From contig JBMOFH010000005.1 in NCBI GenBank assembly GCA_049318845.1, positions 1 through 33,219 of the forward strand: a stretch of DNA of 33,219 nt, given 5' to 3'. Both the position numbers and the translations under genes were made by a program. Shown one piece after another: positions 17,499 through 27,365 of this stretch. Within the stretch, counting starts at the first letter, position 1; each line of letters opens with the position of its first letter. The stretch is from CAIOZW01 sp049318845 (GTDB lineage: Bacteria > Acidobacteriota > Blastocatellia > RBC074). The notes below the pieces were generated by a model. It did not search any database and had not been told where the DNA came from. It was given only the letters and a program-made list of their open reading frames with translations.

Positions 17499-18728
17499 TT
17501 ATTCCGAACGAAGCGCAACGATCGGATCAAGGCGCGAAGCGCGCCAGGCCGGATAGACGCCGGCAACCAGGCCGACCGACCCGGAGACGGCGAGCGCACC
17601 GATGACGGCAAAATATGGCAGCGAAGTCGGTATCGGTGTCAGTGTCGCGACCAGCTTCGCCAGCCCCTGCGCCATCGCGACGCCAATCGCCCCGCCAAGA
17701 AGTGACAGCGTCGTCGACTCCGCCAAAAACTGCTGCAGGATATCCCGGCGACGAGCGCCGAGGCTTTTTCGCAATCCGATCTCTTTTGTTCGCTCGGTAA
17801 CGCTGACGAGCATTATGTTCATGATGACGATGCCCCCGACAACGAGCGCGATCGAGGTCACGCCGACCGCGACCAGTTGAATCGTTCCGAAGATCTTCTC
17901 TCGCAGGTTATTGACTGCCGACGGCGTAATCAATCCAAAATTGTCAGGCTCGTTTGGCGACAGCTTGCGACGCGTCCGCATTATCATCCGCGCCTCATCG
18001 ATCGCGTCCTGATAGTTGCCAGCACTGCTGGAGCTGATCAAAATCTGGATCGAACGTCGGGAACCGTAGATATTCAGGAAGGTCTGAAGCGGGATCGAAA
18101 CATACTTATCACGCGATTGGCCAAAGACCGATCCGGTCGCCTCAGCGACACCAATTACCTCAAAGGGGCGTCCATCGATTCGTATCTTCTCACCAACCGG
18201 ACCCCGTGTCGGAAAGAGCCTCTCGGCGATATCAGAACCGATGAAGCAGACCGCCCGGCCACTCGACTCTTCTGTCGGCGTAAAAGACCGTCCGATCTCG
18301 ATCGTTCGGTTCTGGATCTCAACCGTGTTCGCTGTCATCGCCAGCAGACTGACCCCATAAACCAGCTCGTCATCATACCGAACTTCACAGAGCTCCTGCT
18401 CCTGACCGCCAACAGCACCGATCAGATCCGAACCTCGCGCCCTGATCGCCTCCAGATCCTCGTACCGTATATCCTTGTTTCGCCTTCGAGCCTTGTCGTA
18501 AGCTTCAAGGCTCGAAAAATCCTCGATCGAGAACTTCTGGACACTAAAGGCGTTGGTTCCGATATTGGCGATCTTGTCATCGACATACTTGTTGAAGCCC
18601 TCGATCAGCGAGACGACGACGATCACTGTCGCCACGCCAAAGATCACCCCGAGCAGGGTCAGGAATGAACGAAGCTTGTGGGCAACGATCGCCGCCATCG
18701 AGAGTCTGAGGGCCTCAACAATACTCAC
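17499..18728 (-). CDS. MacB/FtsX-type ABC transporter permease (pair A, first gene)
   Basis: About 409 residues with the same architecture as its neighbour: an N-terminal membrane segment (LRSFLTLLGVIFGVATVIVV), a periplasmic domain and a three-segment FtsX core containing MNIMLVSVTERTKEIG; the tail is LDPIVALRSE. It belongs to the subtype marked by GVIFGV near the N-terminus and IVALR at the end, which differs from the RYE-ending partner. The start is a GTG (18728-18726) sharing its G with the TAG stop of the cyclophilin gene (TAGTG), with AAAGG about eight bases upstream. The frame is open further upstream, but that stretch overlaps the cyclophilin gene and has no membrane-protein character. 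Confidence 0.9.
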   Translation of the reverse strand: MSIVEALRLSMAAIVAHKLRSFLTLLGVIFGVATVIVVVSLIEGFNKYVDDKIANIGTNAFSVQKFSIEDFSSLEAYDKARRRNKDIRYEDLEAIRARGSDLIGAVGGQEQELCEVRYDDELVYGVSLLAMTANTVEIQNRTIEIGRSFTPTEESSGRAVCFIGSDIAERLFPTRGPVGEKIRIDGRPFEVIGVAEATGSVFGQSRDKYVSIPLQTFLNIYGSRRSIQILISSSSAGNYQDAIDEARMIMRTRRKLSPNEPDNFGLITPSAVNNLREKIFGTIQLVAVGVTSIALVVGGIVIMNIMLVSVTERTKEIGLRKSLGARRRDILQQFLAESTTLSLLGGAIGVAMAQGLAKLVATLTPIPTSLPYFAVIGALAVSGSVGLVAGVYPAWRASRLDPIVALRSE

Positions 18729-19384
18729 TATTTTGCCTTTTCGATCAGCACGCGATTCATGACGATCTTCTGGTCGACCTTCTGCGACATCGGATTGCTT
18801 GGAGCATTCGAGATCTTCGCCACCGTCTCGATCCCTTCGATGACCTCGCCAAAGACCGTATACTGACCATCCCACTCCGGATGCTCCGTCAGGCAGATGA
18901 AGAACTGGCTCGTCCCGCTATCCGGATCACCACCGCGACGCGCCATTCCAACCGTCCCCTTGACGAAGGGGCGTGTGTTGAACTCCGCCTGAACGGTCGG
19001 CTGCCCGGGCATCCCCATCCCCCAAGTCTTCGGATCGCCACTCCGTGTCTGCGGATCACCACCCTGGATGATGTTGTCCGGGATCACGCGGTGAAAACCG
19101 AGTCCATCGTAGAATTTTTCCCGCGCCAGTTTCTTGAAATTTTCGACGTGCAGGGGAGCGACATCGGGATAGAAACGGATCCGAATCTTTCCATACGAAG
19201 TATCGATCACCGCCACCTCGTCATCGACAATCGCCGGATTGGGCGTCGCCAGCACCTCCGCCGGTTTTGGCGTCGGCATCACGGACTCCTTCTCCGCCAC
19301 ACTCTCCTGTTTCGACGAGCAGGCAGCTCCGCCCACCAACGCCAGCAATAGAATCGATACCGTCCAACGTCTGATCATCATCAT
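18728..19384 (-). CDS. Cyclophilin-type peptidyl-prolyl isomerase, probable lipoprotein
   Basis: Catalyses proline cis-trans isomerisation, probably in the periplasm. An N-terminal hydrophobic stretch (WTVSILLLALVGGAAC) ends at a lipobox-like cysteine followed by SSKQ and an acidic, proline-rich linker. The lipobox is not ideal (G rather than L at -3). The cyclophilin domain (about 60-215) shows GFHRVIP, QGGDP, GTVGMARRG, SQFFICL and DGQYTVFGEV. ATG 19384 is chosen because AGGTGGTG lies just upstream; GTG codons at 19396 and 19393 are possible but would overlap that site. It starts 15 nt after gatB and overlaps the next permease start by one base, so it is part of the gatB transcript. Confidence 0.92.
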   Translation of the reverse strand: MMMIRRWTVSILLLALVGGAACSSKQESVAEKESVMPTPKPAEVLATPNPAIVDDEVAVIDTSYGKIRIRFYPDVAPLHVENFKKLAREKFYDGLGFHRVIPDNIIQGGDPQTRSGDPKTWGMGMPGQPTVQAEFNTRPFVKGTVGMARRGGDPDSGTSQFFICLTEHPEWDGQYTVFGEVIEGIETVAKISNAPSNPMSQKVDQKIVMNRVLIEKAK

Positions 19385-19399
19385 TACTATCACCACCTG

Positions 19400-20863
19400 T
19401 TACAACTTTGCCTTGAGAATTTCATTGACCATTTTCGGGTTGGCCTTGCCACCCGACACCTTCATAATTTGCCCGACAAAAAATCCGAGCAGTGCCGTCT
19501 TGCCACCCCGATAGCCCTCGACCTCTTTCGGATTGGCGGCGATCACCTCATCGACAATCTTTTCAATCGCCGCGGCATCACTGACCTGAACCAATCCACG
19601 AGCCTTGATGATCGCCATCGGCGGCTGTCCGGTCTCGAACATCTCCGCGAATATCACCTTCGCCAACTTTCCGGAGATGGTCTGATCATCGATCAGACGA
19701 ATCATCGCCCCTAAATTGGTGGCCGAGATCGGGCAGGAAGCGATCCCGAGCCGCGCCTGCTCAAGCGATTTGAACAGCTCGGAGAGGATCCAGTTGGACG
19801 CGAGAAGATAATTTCCGCTCGCCTTACCAACCTCTTCAAAATAGTCTGCCAGTTCGCGCTGCGCGGTCAGTGTCCGTGCATGCTCGTTCGGCAACCCGTA
19901 ATCCTGAATGAAGCGCTGCCTCCGCACTTCATATGGTTCCGGAAGCCCTGCCCGCAACTCATCGATCCAAGCCTGACTGACCTCGATCGGCGGCAGGTCG
20001 GGATCGGGAAAATAACGGTAGTCGTGCGCATCCTCTTTCGTCCGCATCGTATATGTCGCACTTTCATTCTCATTCCAGAGACGCGTCTCCTGAACGATCT
20101 TCCCCCCGGTCTCGAGCACTGCGATCTGGCGGTTGATCTCAAAATCGATCGCCTTCTGCAGAAATCGAAGGGAGTTGACATTCTTGATCTCGACCTTTGT
20201 GCCCAGCTTCTGCTCGCCACGCAGTCTAACCGAGACGTTAGCGTCACACCGCAGATTGCCCTTCTCCATGTTGCCGTCACAAGCGTCAACATTCTGGAGC
20301 GTCTGCCGCAGGAAGCTGACATAGTCATACGCTTCCCAACTCGAACGGAAATCGGGCTCGCTGACGATTTCGAGCAGCGGTGTCCCGGCACGATTCAGAT
20401 TGACGTATGACTTCTCCGGGCTTCCAATGTCGTGGATCGACTTCCCGGCGTCCTCTTCGAGGTGGGCCCGTGTCACCCCAAACCGCTTCAGCTTCCATTC
20501 GATTGGCGCTCCACCGTCATCCCGCTCGCTCGTCTCGATCTCGACGACCCCATTCTCTGAAAATGGTCGGTCATACTGCGAAATCTGATAACCTTTCGGC
20601 AGATCAGGGTAGAAGTAGTTCTTGCGTGCAAAGATCGAGACCGGACTGATCCGGAGATTCAGCGCCAGTGCCGCCCGCCCCGCGCAATAGATCACCTGAC
20701 GATTGAGCACGGGAAGCGCCCCCGGCAGACCAAGGCAGACCGGGCAGGTATTACTGTTCGGTTCCTGCCCAACTTCGGTCGAACAGGAACAGAAGATCTT
20801 TGATTCGGTCCTGAGCTGGGCGTGAACCTCCAGCCCGATGACCGCTTCCCATTTTTCTTTCAC
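19400..20863 (-). CDS. gatB: Aspartyl/glutamyl-tRNA amidotransferase subunit B
   Basis: The kinase/tRNA-binding subunit of GatCAB, which converts Glu-tRNA(Gln) and Asp-tRNA(Asn) to the amide forms in the cytoplasm. 487 residues, the normal length. Signatures are EAVIGLEVHAQL at the N-terminus, the metal-site cysteines in FCSCSTEVG and NTCPVCLGLPG, YPDLPKGYQISQYD, NRAGTPLLEIVSEPD and the helical tail ending in GGKANPKMVNEIL. The start is GTG 20863 with a strong AAGGAGA about seven bases upstream. The gatA and gatC genes are not in the window. It heads an apparent operon with a cyclophilin and two permeases, which is unusual company. Confidence 0.97.
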   Translation of the reverse strand: MKEKWEAVIGLEVHAQLRTESKIFCSCSTEVGQEPNSNTCPVCLGLPGALPVLNRQVIYCAGRAALALNLRISPVSIFARKNYFYPDLPKGYQISQYDRPFSENGVVEIETSERDDGGAPIEWKLKRFGVTRAHLEEDAGKSIHDIGSPEKSYVNLNRAGTPLLEIVSEPDFRSSWEAYDYVSFLRQTLQNVDACDGNMEKGNLRCDANVSVRLRGEQKLGTKVEIKNVNSLRFLQKAIDFEINRQIAVLETGGKIVQETRLWNENESATYTMRTKEDAHDYRYFPDPDLPPIEVSQAWIDELRAGLPEPYEVRRQRFIQDYGLPNEHARTLTAQRELADYFEEVGKASGNYLLASNWILSELFKSLEQARLGIASCPISATNLGAMIRLIDDQTISGKLAKVIFAEMFETGQPPMAIIKARGLVQVSDAAAIEKIVDEVIAANPKEVEGYRGGKTALLGFFVGQIMKVSGGKANPKMVNEILKAKL

Positions 20864-20881
20864 AAACGCTCTCCTTGGATC

Positions 20882-20923
20882 ATCTTCAACGAGACATCTT
20901 TAATTAAATATCTTTAACCAGAT
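20882..20923. repeat. 14-bp imperfect tandem repeat in the gatB leader
   Basis: Units ATCTTCAACGAGAC (20882-20895), ATCTTTAATTAAAT (20896-20909) and ATCTTTAACCAGAT (20910-20923). The ATCTT(T/C)AA core recurs every 14 bases, just upstream of the gatB ribosome site. Confidence 0.6.
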
Positions 20924-20939
20924 GGCTACGGCCAGATAT

Positions 20940-20968
20940 CAAAATTCTGAACTGAATTTTGGATTATA
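20940..20968 (-). promoter_or_regulatory. Candidate gatB promoter -10 with inverted repeat at the start site
   Basis: On the minus strand, a perfect TATAAT (20968-20963) preceded by TG is followed at once by an 8-bp inverted repeat (CAAAATTC 20940-20947 / GAATTTTG 20954-20961). A clear -35 box is lacking. The repeat would span the start of the gatB transcript, where it could be an operator or a 5' hairpin. Confidence 0.4.
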
Positions 20969-20989
20969 CATGAATCAGGGACTCTCGTC

Positions 20990-22279
20990 CTACTTTCCCA
21001 TCCGCATCCCAATACAGTAAAGATACTTATCCGTCCGCAGAAAGAGCTGTCCATCCGAGACCGCGATCGTACTCAGGCAATATCCCTCGACCGAATTCTC
21101 GGCCAGCAGTTCGAAAGTCGGCCCGGCCCGAAAGACGACTGTAACGCCATCCTCATTTGTAACATAGACTTTTCCATCCGCGAGTATCGGCGATGCGCTG
21201 TAAGTCCCCGGAGCCAGTCGCTGCGGGCCGTAAACGACCGCACCGGACTTCACATCGTGAACGAAGAGCGCGCCATTCTCACGAATCAGGTAGATATAAC
21301 GGCCATCCGTCACCGGCGTCGCGACGTCCGGCCCGTTCGGAGTCGTCCAGGCGAGATGGCTCCGGCTGACATCTCCGCGCCCGCCAGTCCTGACTGCCAG
21401 ATATGGATTGCTCCGGCTGCCTGCAAAGACCAGCCCATCCCCTACCACCGGCGAATTGACGATCCGGTTGAACTGCATGTTGGTTGGATTGAGACCATAG
21501 GCACGCCAGACCTCTGCCCCTGTCTCCGGGTCGTGTCCGGTAACACAGTCGCCACCGCTAAGGATCACCTGCGCCTTCCCTCCCTCGCGCAGCAATGCCG
21601 GTGTAATGTAGGCGTCCGGCGATTCCACCTGCGCCGGTGTCGGGCGCTCGACACGCCAGATCGTCCCGCCGGTCTGGGCATTGATCCGCAGCAGGAAGGA
21701 CGGATCGTCCGTTCGCATCCCGTGCAGTACCGGAACATAGAGTGAACCGTTGTGCAGAAGTGGTGTCGAAGCGTACCCCCAGTTGAGACCGAATTTACCG
21801 TAGTCCTTCTGGACGTCGCGCATCCACACCTCGCGCCCCTTGAAATCGAAGGCCTTCAGGATACCCGTCCCGGTCATTATCCAGACCATCCGGCCATCCG
21901 TAATCGGTGAGGGTGAAGACATATTCTGCTTGCGCCGCCGCTCGTCACCACTCCCGAGCGGCCGCTTCCACAACACAGCACCATTCCTCCGATCGAGTGC
22001 CCAGAGCGAGAGTGCCCCGCTCGTCGTCGTCCCCTCGGCAACGTTGAGAAAGATTGTCTCTCTCCAGATGACCGGTGTCGATCCACTCCGGTCGGGCATC
22101 GGAATCTTCCACGCCACATTCTGCACACCTGTCCATTTGACGGGCAGATCCTTCTCTGTACTGACCCCGTTCAACAATGGTCCACGCCAGTTCGGCCAGT
22201 TATCCGCCCTCACGGCCAGCAGTACCATCGAACCCGACAGTACCAGTATTGCCATTACCAGAATCCCGATTCTTCGCAT
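20990..22279 (-). CDS. Secreted PQQ-type beta-propeller repeat protein
   Basis: A protein of about 429 residues. A signal peptide (MRRIGILVMAILVLSGSMVL, to about residue 26) is followed by DNWPNWRGP, the N-terminal mark of a family of exported propeller proteins common in Acidobacteria and Planctomycetes. After it come repeated blade motifs of the GxVxWR / PV..G..V type: GSTPVIWRETIFLNV, SSPSPITDGRMVWIM, ASPILADGKVYVTNEDG. The fold resembles BamB and quinoprotein dehydrogenases, but I see no dehydrogenase active-site cysteine pair, so a binding or scaffold role is more likely than catalysis. ATG 22279 lies eight bases after GGAGGG; a TTG one codon earlier is less likely. Monocistronic by spacing. 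Confidence 0.85.
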   Translation of the reverse strand: MRRIGILVMAILVLSGSMVLLAVRADNWPNWRGPLLNGVSTEKDLPVKWTGVQNVAWKIPMPDRSGSTPVIWRETIFLNVAEGTTTSGALSLWALDRRNGAVLWKRPLGSGDERRRKQNMSSPSPITDGRMVWIMTGTGILKAFDFKGREVWMRDVQKDYGKFGLNWGYASTPLLHNGSLYVPVLHGMRTDDPSFLLRINAQTGGTIWRVERPTPAQVESPDAYITPALLREGGKAQVILSGGDCVTGHDPETGAEVWRAYGLNPTNMQFNRIVNSPVVGDGLVFAGSRSNPYLAVRTGGRGDVSRSHLAWTTPNGPDVATPVTDGRYIYLIRENGALFVHDVKSGAVVYGPQRLAPGTYSASPILADGKVYVTNEDGVTVVFRAGPTFELLAENSVEGYCLSTIAVSDGQLFLRTDKYLYCIGMRMGK

Positions 22280-22448
22280 CAACGATACCCTCCCGAGTCA
22301 AGATCTTTCGTTAGTGGATGTTACTCAAAATGTAAAATGGCGGAATCAAACGATCACCCAAGTTTACAGACTCTGCCCATTCGCGTCCATACCATGATCG
22401 GCCCCCAGCCCCTCAGGAGTTCGTTTATCGGCCCCTCAAAATAGAAAT

Positions 22449-22480
22449 GCCCGACGGCGGAGGTTACTCCGGCGTCGGGC
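22449..22480 (-). terminator. Intrinsic terminator of ilvD
   Basis: A 14-position stem with one mismatch (22449-22462 with 22467-22480) and a four-base loop. On the minus strand it is followed by ATTTCTATTTT. It lies 26 nt after the ilvD stop. Confidence 0.8.
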
Positions 22481-22505
22481 ACCTGCCGCTCGATCGATCG
22501 ATCGG

Positions 22506-24188
<1,683 letters not shown>

Positions 24189-24416
24189 ATTGTTTTCCTA
24201 TCGTTTTACAGTCATTTTTCTGCGATTTGCGCTTGGTTTTTCTGTTGGGGTTATTCTAATAACACTTTATAAAGAGATTCCAGCGGGATCATTTTGGCGG
24301 AGTTTTCGACAGCGTGCAAGGGACTTATCGATCAGTAGTCAGAAGATAGAAAGGACCGCCGGAACTGACTGGTCCCGGGTCCTCGCCTGTTGCAATTGCC
24401 ATCCCGTCTGATCAGA

Positions 24417-25661
24417 TTATTCATACCGCAGCGCTTCGATCGGATCGAGACGCGATGCCTTCCACGCCGGGTAGATCCCGGCAACCAAACCGATCCCCAC
24501 CGAGACACTAAACCCAACCACGACCCAGATCAGCGGGACACGCGACGGCAGACTCGGCATGAGCAGGTTGAGAAGCAGGCTGATCACTACCCCAAAGGCA
24601 ATCCCGATCAGCCCTCCAATCGCCGTCAACGTACTGGCCTCGAGCAGAAACTGCCAGATGATGTCCGAACGACGCGCCCCGATCGCCCGCCGCACCCCAA
24701 TCTCTTTCGTTCGCTCTGTCACCGAGACCAGCATGATGTTCATCACCCCAATCCCCCCAATCAAAAGCGCGACACTGACGATCGGAATGACAATCAACGA
24801 GACGATCGCCAGAATCTTATTGAAACTCTCGAGCATTCCTGTCGGAGTATTGATATCGAAGTTGTTCGGCTCATTGTACGCAACCTGACGCCGCCTTCGC
24901 ATCAGCTCTGTCGCCTCGTCGACCAGCTTATCAAGCTTTCCCTGTACCGCACCGACCGCAACCCAGTGGTCATCCTGCATCGGATAGATCGCGTGCATCA
25001 CATTGTACGGAATAAAAATAAACGCATCGACCGGAGGCCCTCCGCCGCCGAGCGCGTTCTTCGATTTCTCGAGAACTCCAATCACCTTGAAGACCTTGTT
25101 GCCAATCAGAACCTCTTTTTCGAGCGGTTCGTAACCGGCCAGTACCTGCTCTGCAATATCGTAACCGATGATGCAGACCTCGGCCCCATGCTCGTCCTCA
25201 GCCTCTGTAAAGAAGCGCCCACTGGCGATCGAGACTTCCCGTGTGTTGGCATACCCCGCCCAGACGCCACGCAACTGCGGGTTGCGCATCTCATTGGTCC
25301 GAAATTTGACCGCCGGCGGAATGCCCGGCGGCCGAAGGATCGGCGAAGCCGCGACCGCGCTGGGCAAACGGCTCAACGCCACCGCGTCTTCATAACTGAT
25401 CGGCTTCCGCTTTCTCTCCTCTTCCGTCAGTTCCCTGTTTCGTGGCCCGCCACCCAACCGGCTGACGAATGCGACATTCGTCCCAAACTGCTCGATCTGC
25501 TCTCGTACACCGGCTTCGAGTCCGCTCGCGAGCGAGGCGACCCCTATCACGGTCGCCGTGCCGATCACCACCCCAAGCACCGTCAGAAACGAACGGAACT
25601 TATGCGCGACCAGCGTCTCCATCGCCTGCAAAAAGAGGGTCTTCAACTGTTTTCTGAGCAT
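24417..25661 (-). CDS. MacB/FtsX-type ABC transporter permease (pair B, second gene)
   Basis: 414 residues: an N-terminal membrane segment (FRSFLTVLGVVIGTATVIGV), a periplasmic MacB-type domain, then a three-segment FtsX core with MNIMLVSVTERTKEIGVRRAIGA and the tail LDPIEALRYE. It matches the pair A gene at 16194-17456 in subtype (GVVxGT near the start, RYE end). It starts 15 nt after the partner permease, with GCGGAG upstream of ATG 25661. No ATPase domain or neighbouring ATPase gene is present. Confidence 0.92.
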   Translation of the reverse strand: MLRKQLKTLFLQAMETLVAHKFRSFLTVLGVVIGTATVIGVASLASGLEAGVREQIEQFGTNVAFVSRLGGGPRNRELTEEERKRKPISYEDAVALSRLPSAVAASPILRPPGIPPAVKFRTNEMRNPQLRGVWAGYANTREVSIASGRFFTEAEDEHGAEVCIIGYDIAEQVLAGYEPLEKEVLIGNKVFKVIGVLEKSKNALGGGGPPVDAFIFIPYNVMHAIYPMQDDHWVAVGAVQGKLDKLVDEATELMRRRRQVAYNEPNNFDINTPTGMLESFNKILAIVSLIVIPIVSVALLIGGIGVMNIMLVSVTERTKEIGVRRAIGARRSDIIWQFLLEASTLTAIGGLIGIAFGVVISLLLNLLMPSLPSRVPLIWVVVGFSVSVGIGLVAGIYPAWKASRLDPIEALRYE

Positions 25662-25676
25662 ATATAAATAACTCCG

Positions 25677-26900
25677 CTACTCCGCACGCAACGCGACGAT
25701 CGGATCGAGCCGCGCCGCCTTCCACGCCGGATAGATGCCAAAGATGATCCCGACCGCACTCGAAACCCCGATCGCCAGAAATCCCGCCCAGATCGGCAAC
25801 TCAGCCGGCACCGGTGTGAAGGCGACCAGCAGCTTCGAGAGAATCCACGCCACCAGCAGTCCGATCAGCCCCCCGACCAGCGACAACGTCGTCGATTCGA
25901 TCAGAAACTGCGCCAAAATATCCTTGCGCCGCGCCCCCAGACTCTTCCGAATCCCGATCTCACGCGTCCGCTCCGTCACCGTCACCAGCATGATGTTCAT
26001 AACCACGATCCCTCCCACCACCAGCGAGATCGAGGTTACCCCAAGCGCCACCGCCGCAATGATCCCGAAGAGCGCCTGGACGAACTTGTTGATCGACTCC
26101 GCCGTCACCATCCCGAACGTGTCCTTGTCCTGATAGGCGACCCGATGACGCGCCCGCATGTTCATCCTGATCTGATCCTGCAGATCGGCCAGATCACCGG
26201 CATTCGCCGCCCTGACCCAGATCGAGATCGATTCCCGTGATCCCCACATCTTCTGATAGACCGAGATCGGAATTATGATAAAAGCATCCCGCGACTGCCC
26301 AAAGGCCGTTCCAAACTCCTTCGCCACCCCGATCACCTCGAATGGCAGCCCATCGATCTTGAGCTCCCGCCCGACCACATCCCGACGACCATAGAGCTTG
26401 TCCGCAACCTCCGCCCCAATCAACGCGACATTCCGCCGCCCCTCGTCATCGACTTCGCTGATGTAGCGGCCATACTCCGCCTGCGTCGTGTCGATGTTGA
26501 TCATCCCCGGAGTATTGCCCTTGACGCTTATCCCGTTCAGCTTCTCGCCTCCTGCCCGCACCTCCGCGTTCGAACCACCCTGCGCCCCGATCTGCTGCGC
26601 CAGCGTCAGCCGCTCCTGCAGGAACTTCATGTCGTCGAGCGTCAAATCCTTGTTTCGCCGCAGCGCCTGCAGATACTCGTCAAAGCTGGTAATCATTGCG
26701 AACTTGTCGACAATCACCGTGTTCGTCCCAAGATCCGCCGTCACCGTCCGGTCGACGTACCTGAAAAACCCCTCGATCACGGAGGCAACCGCAACCACCG
26801 TCATGACGCCGAAAATCACGCCGAGCAGGGTCAGAAATGAACGGAGCTTGTGCGCCCGCAGAGAGGTAAGAGCCAGGATGATCGCTTCGTAAAATTTCAT
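25677..26900 (-). CDS. MacB/FtsX-type ABC transporter permease (pair B, first gene)
   Basis: 407 residues with the same fold as the other three permeases: LRSFLTLLGVIFGVMTVVAV near the N-terminus, a periplasmic domain, an FtsX core with MNIMLVTVTERTREIGIRKSLGA, and the tail LDPIVALRAE. It corresponds to the pair A gene at 17499-18728, so both pairs keep the same order of subtypes. It is the first gene of its transcript; the SD before ATG 26900 is weak (AGGTTGT). The partner follows after 15 nt. Confidence 0.92.
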   Translation of the reverse strand: MKFYEAIILALTSLRAHKLRSFLTLLGVIFGVMTVVAVASVIEGFFRYVDRTVTADLGTNTVIVDKFAMITSFDEYLQALRRNKDLTLDDMKFLQERLTLAQQIGAQGGSNAEVRAGGEKLNGISVKGNTPGMINIDTTQAEYGRYISEVDDEGRRNVALIGAEVADKLYGRRDVVGRELKIDGLPFEVIGVAKEFGTAFGQSRDAFIIIPISVYQKMWGSRESISIWVRAANAGDLADLQDQIRMNMRARHRVAYQDKDTFGMVTAESINKFVQALFGIIAAVALGVTSISLVVGGIVVMNIMLVTVTERTREIGIRKSLGARRKDILAQFLIESTTLSLVGGLIGLLVAWILSKLLVAFTPVPAELPIWAGFLAIGVSSAVGIIFGIYPAWKAARLDPIVALRAE

Positions 26901-27203
26901 ACAACCTATGAACGCCTTTCACCCACACAATATTAACAGTGACCGCAAAACCGGCTAAACGTCAACCATCCGGCCAAGGTTGCAAGTTTTTCATCCTGTC
27001 CCAAACAGACGGAAAGCCACGCCGGGAATAACTCTCCCACCATTGTCCCAAAAAATCCAGGGCGGCGGAAAGCTCAGATCGAGAACCGGCGCCCGGCAAA
27101 TTCTCACTGCACAAAAGAGGCAAATGGGGTCAAAAGAAGATGAACCGGAGGCGGGCCATCTTCCCGCGACCTCGTACGCGACTCTGCGTGAGATAACGAA
27201 AAA
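26901..27203. other. Intergenic stretch without a recognisable gene
   Basis: I see no convincing coding region here. Open frames on both strands have no SD, run into the terminators and show no protein-like pattern. An AT-rich stretch (TAATAT on the minus strand, near 26930) may belong to the promoter of permease pair B, without a clear -35 box. Confidence 0.5.
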
Positions 27204-27234
27204 CGGGCGCCCGGAAAAGAGATCCGGACGCCCG
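27204..27234 (-). terminator. Second intrinsic terminator downstream of glnN
   Basis: An 11-bp stem (27204-27214 with 27224-27234) in which one position pairs only as G-U in the minus-strand RNA. The stem is followed on the minus strand by TTTTTCGTT. It lies about 80 nt beyond the first terminator. Confidence 0.75.
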
Positions 27235-27311
27235 CTCATCACAAATTTACTGTCAAAACTACCGTCACCCCGTCGTGTCTCTTCAGATCTCTTCTGGCTA
27301 GTAAAAACTCC

Positions 27312-27343
27312 GCGGAGGACTCGAGGCAAACCGAGCCCTCCGC
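27312..27343 (-). terminator. Intrinsic terminator of glnN
   Basis: A 12-bp stem (27312-27323 with 27332-27343) and an 8-base loop. One pair is G-U in the minus-strand RNA but a mismatch in the plus strand, which fits use by the minus strand. GGAGTTTTTAC follows. It lies 22 nt after the glnN stop. Confidence 0.82.
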
Positions 27344-27365
27344 AGAAGTGTGATCAGTGATCTGA

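Noticed and set aside
17877..18668. 263-codon plus-strand open frame opposite permease pair A
   Set aside because: It lies wholly within a well-supported permease gene, with no family resemblance or start signal.
22491..22504. CGAT simple repeat just after the ilvD stop
   Set aside because: Only three and a half units and common by chance around GATC-rich sequence; no function suggested.
24353..24375. GGACC/GGTCC hairpin after permease pair B as a terminator
   Set aside because: Only a 5-bp stem, a 13-base loop and a short U run (TTTCT); too weak to list.
24390..25667. 425-codon plus-strand open frame opposite permease pair B
   Set aside because: It mirrors the permease gene, is rich in Arg, Asp and His without domain features, and has no ribosome site; an antisense shadow in G+C-rich DNA.
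27251..27256. Perfect TTGACA on the minus strand between the two glnN terminators, as a small-RNA promoter
   Set aside because: No -10 element at 16-18 bases; the next sequence is the G+C-rich second terminator.
26991..27329. 112-codon minus-strand open frame downstream of glnN
   Set aside because: It runs through both terminator stems, has no ribosome site, and its composition is not protein-like.
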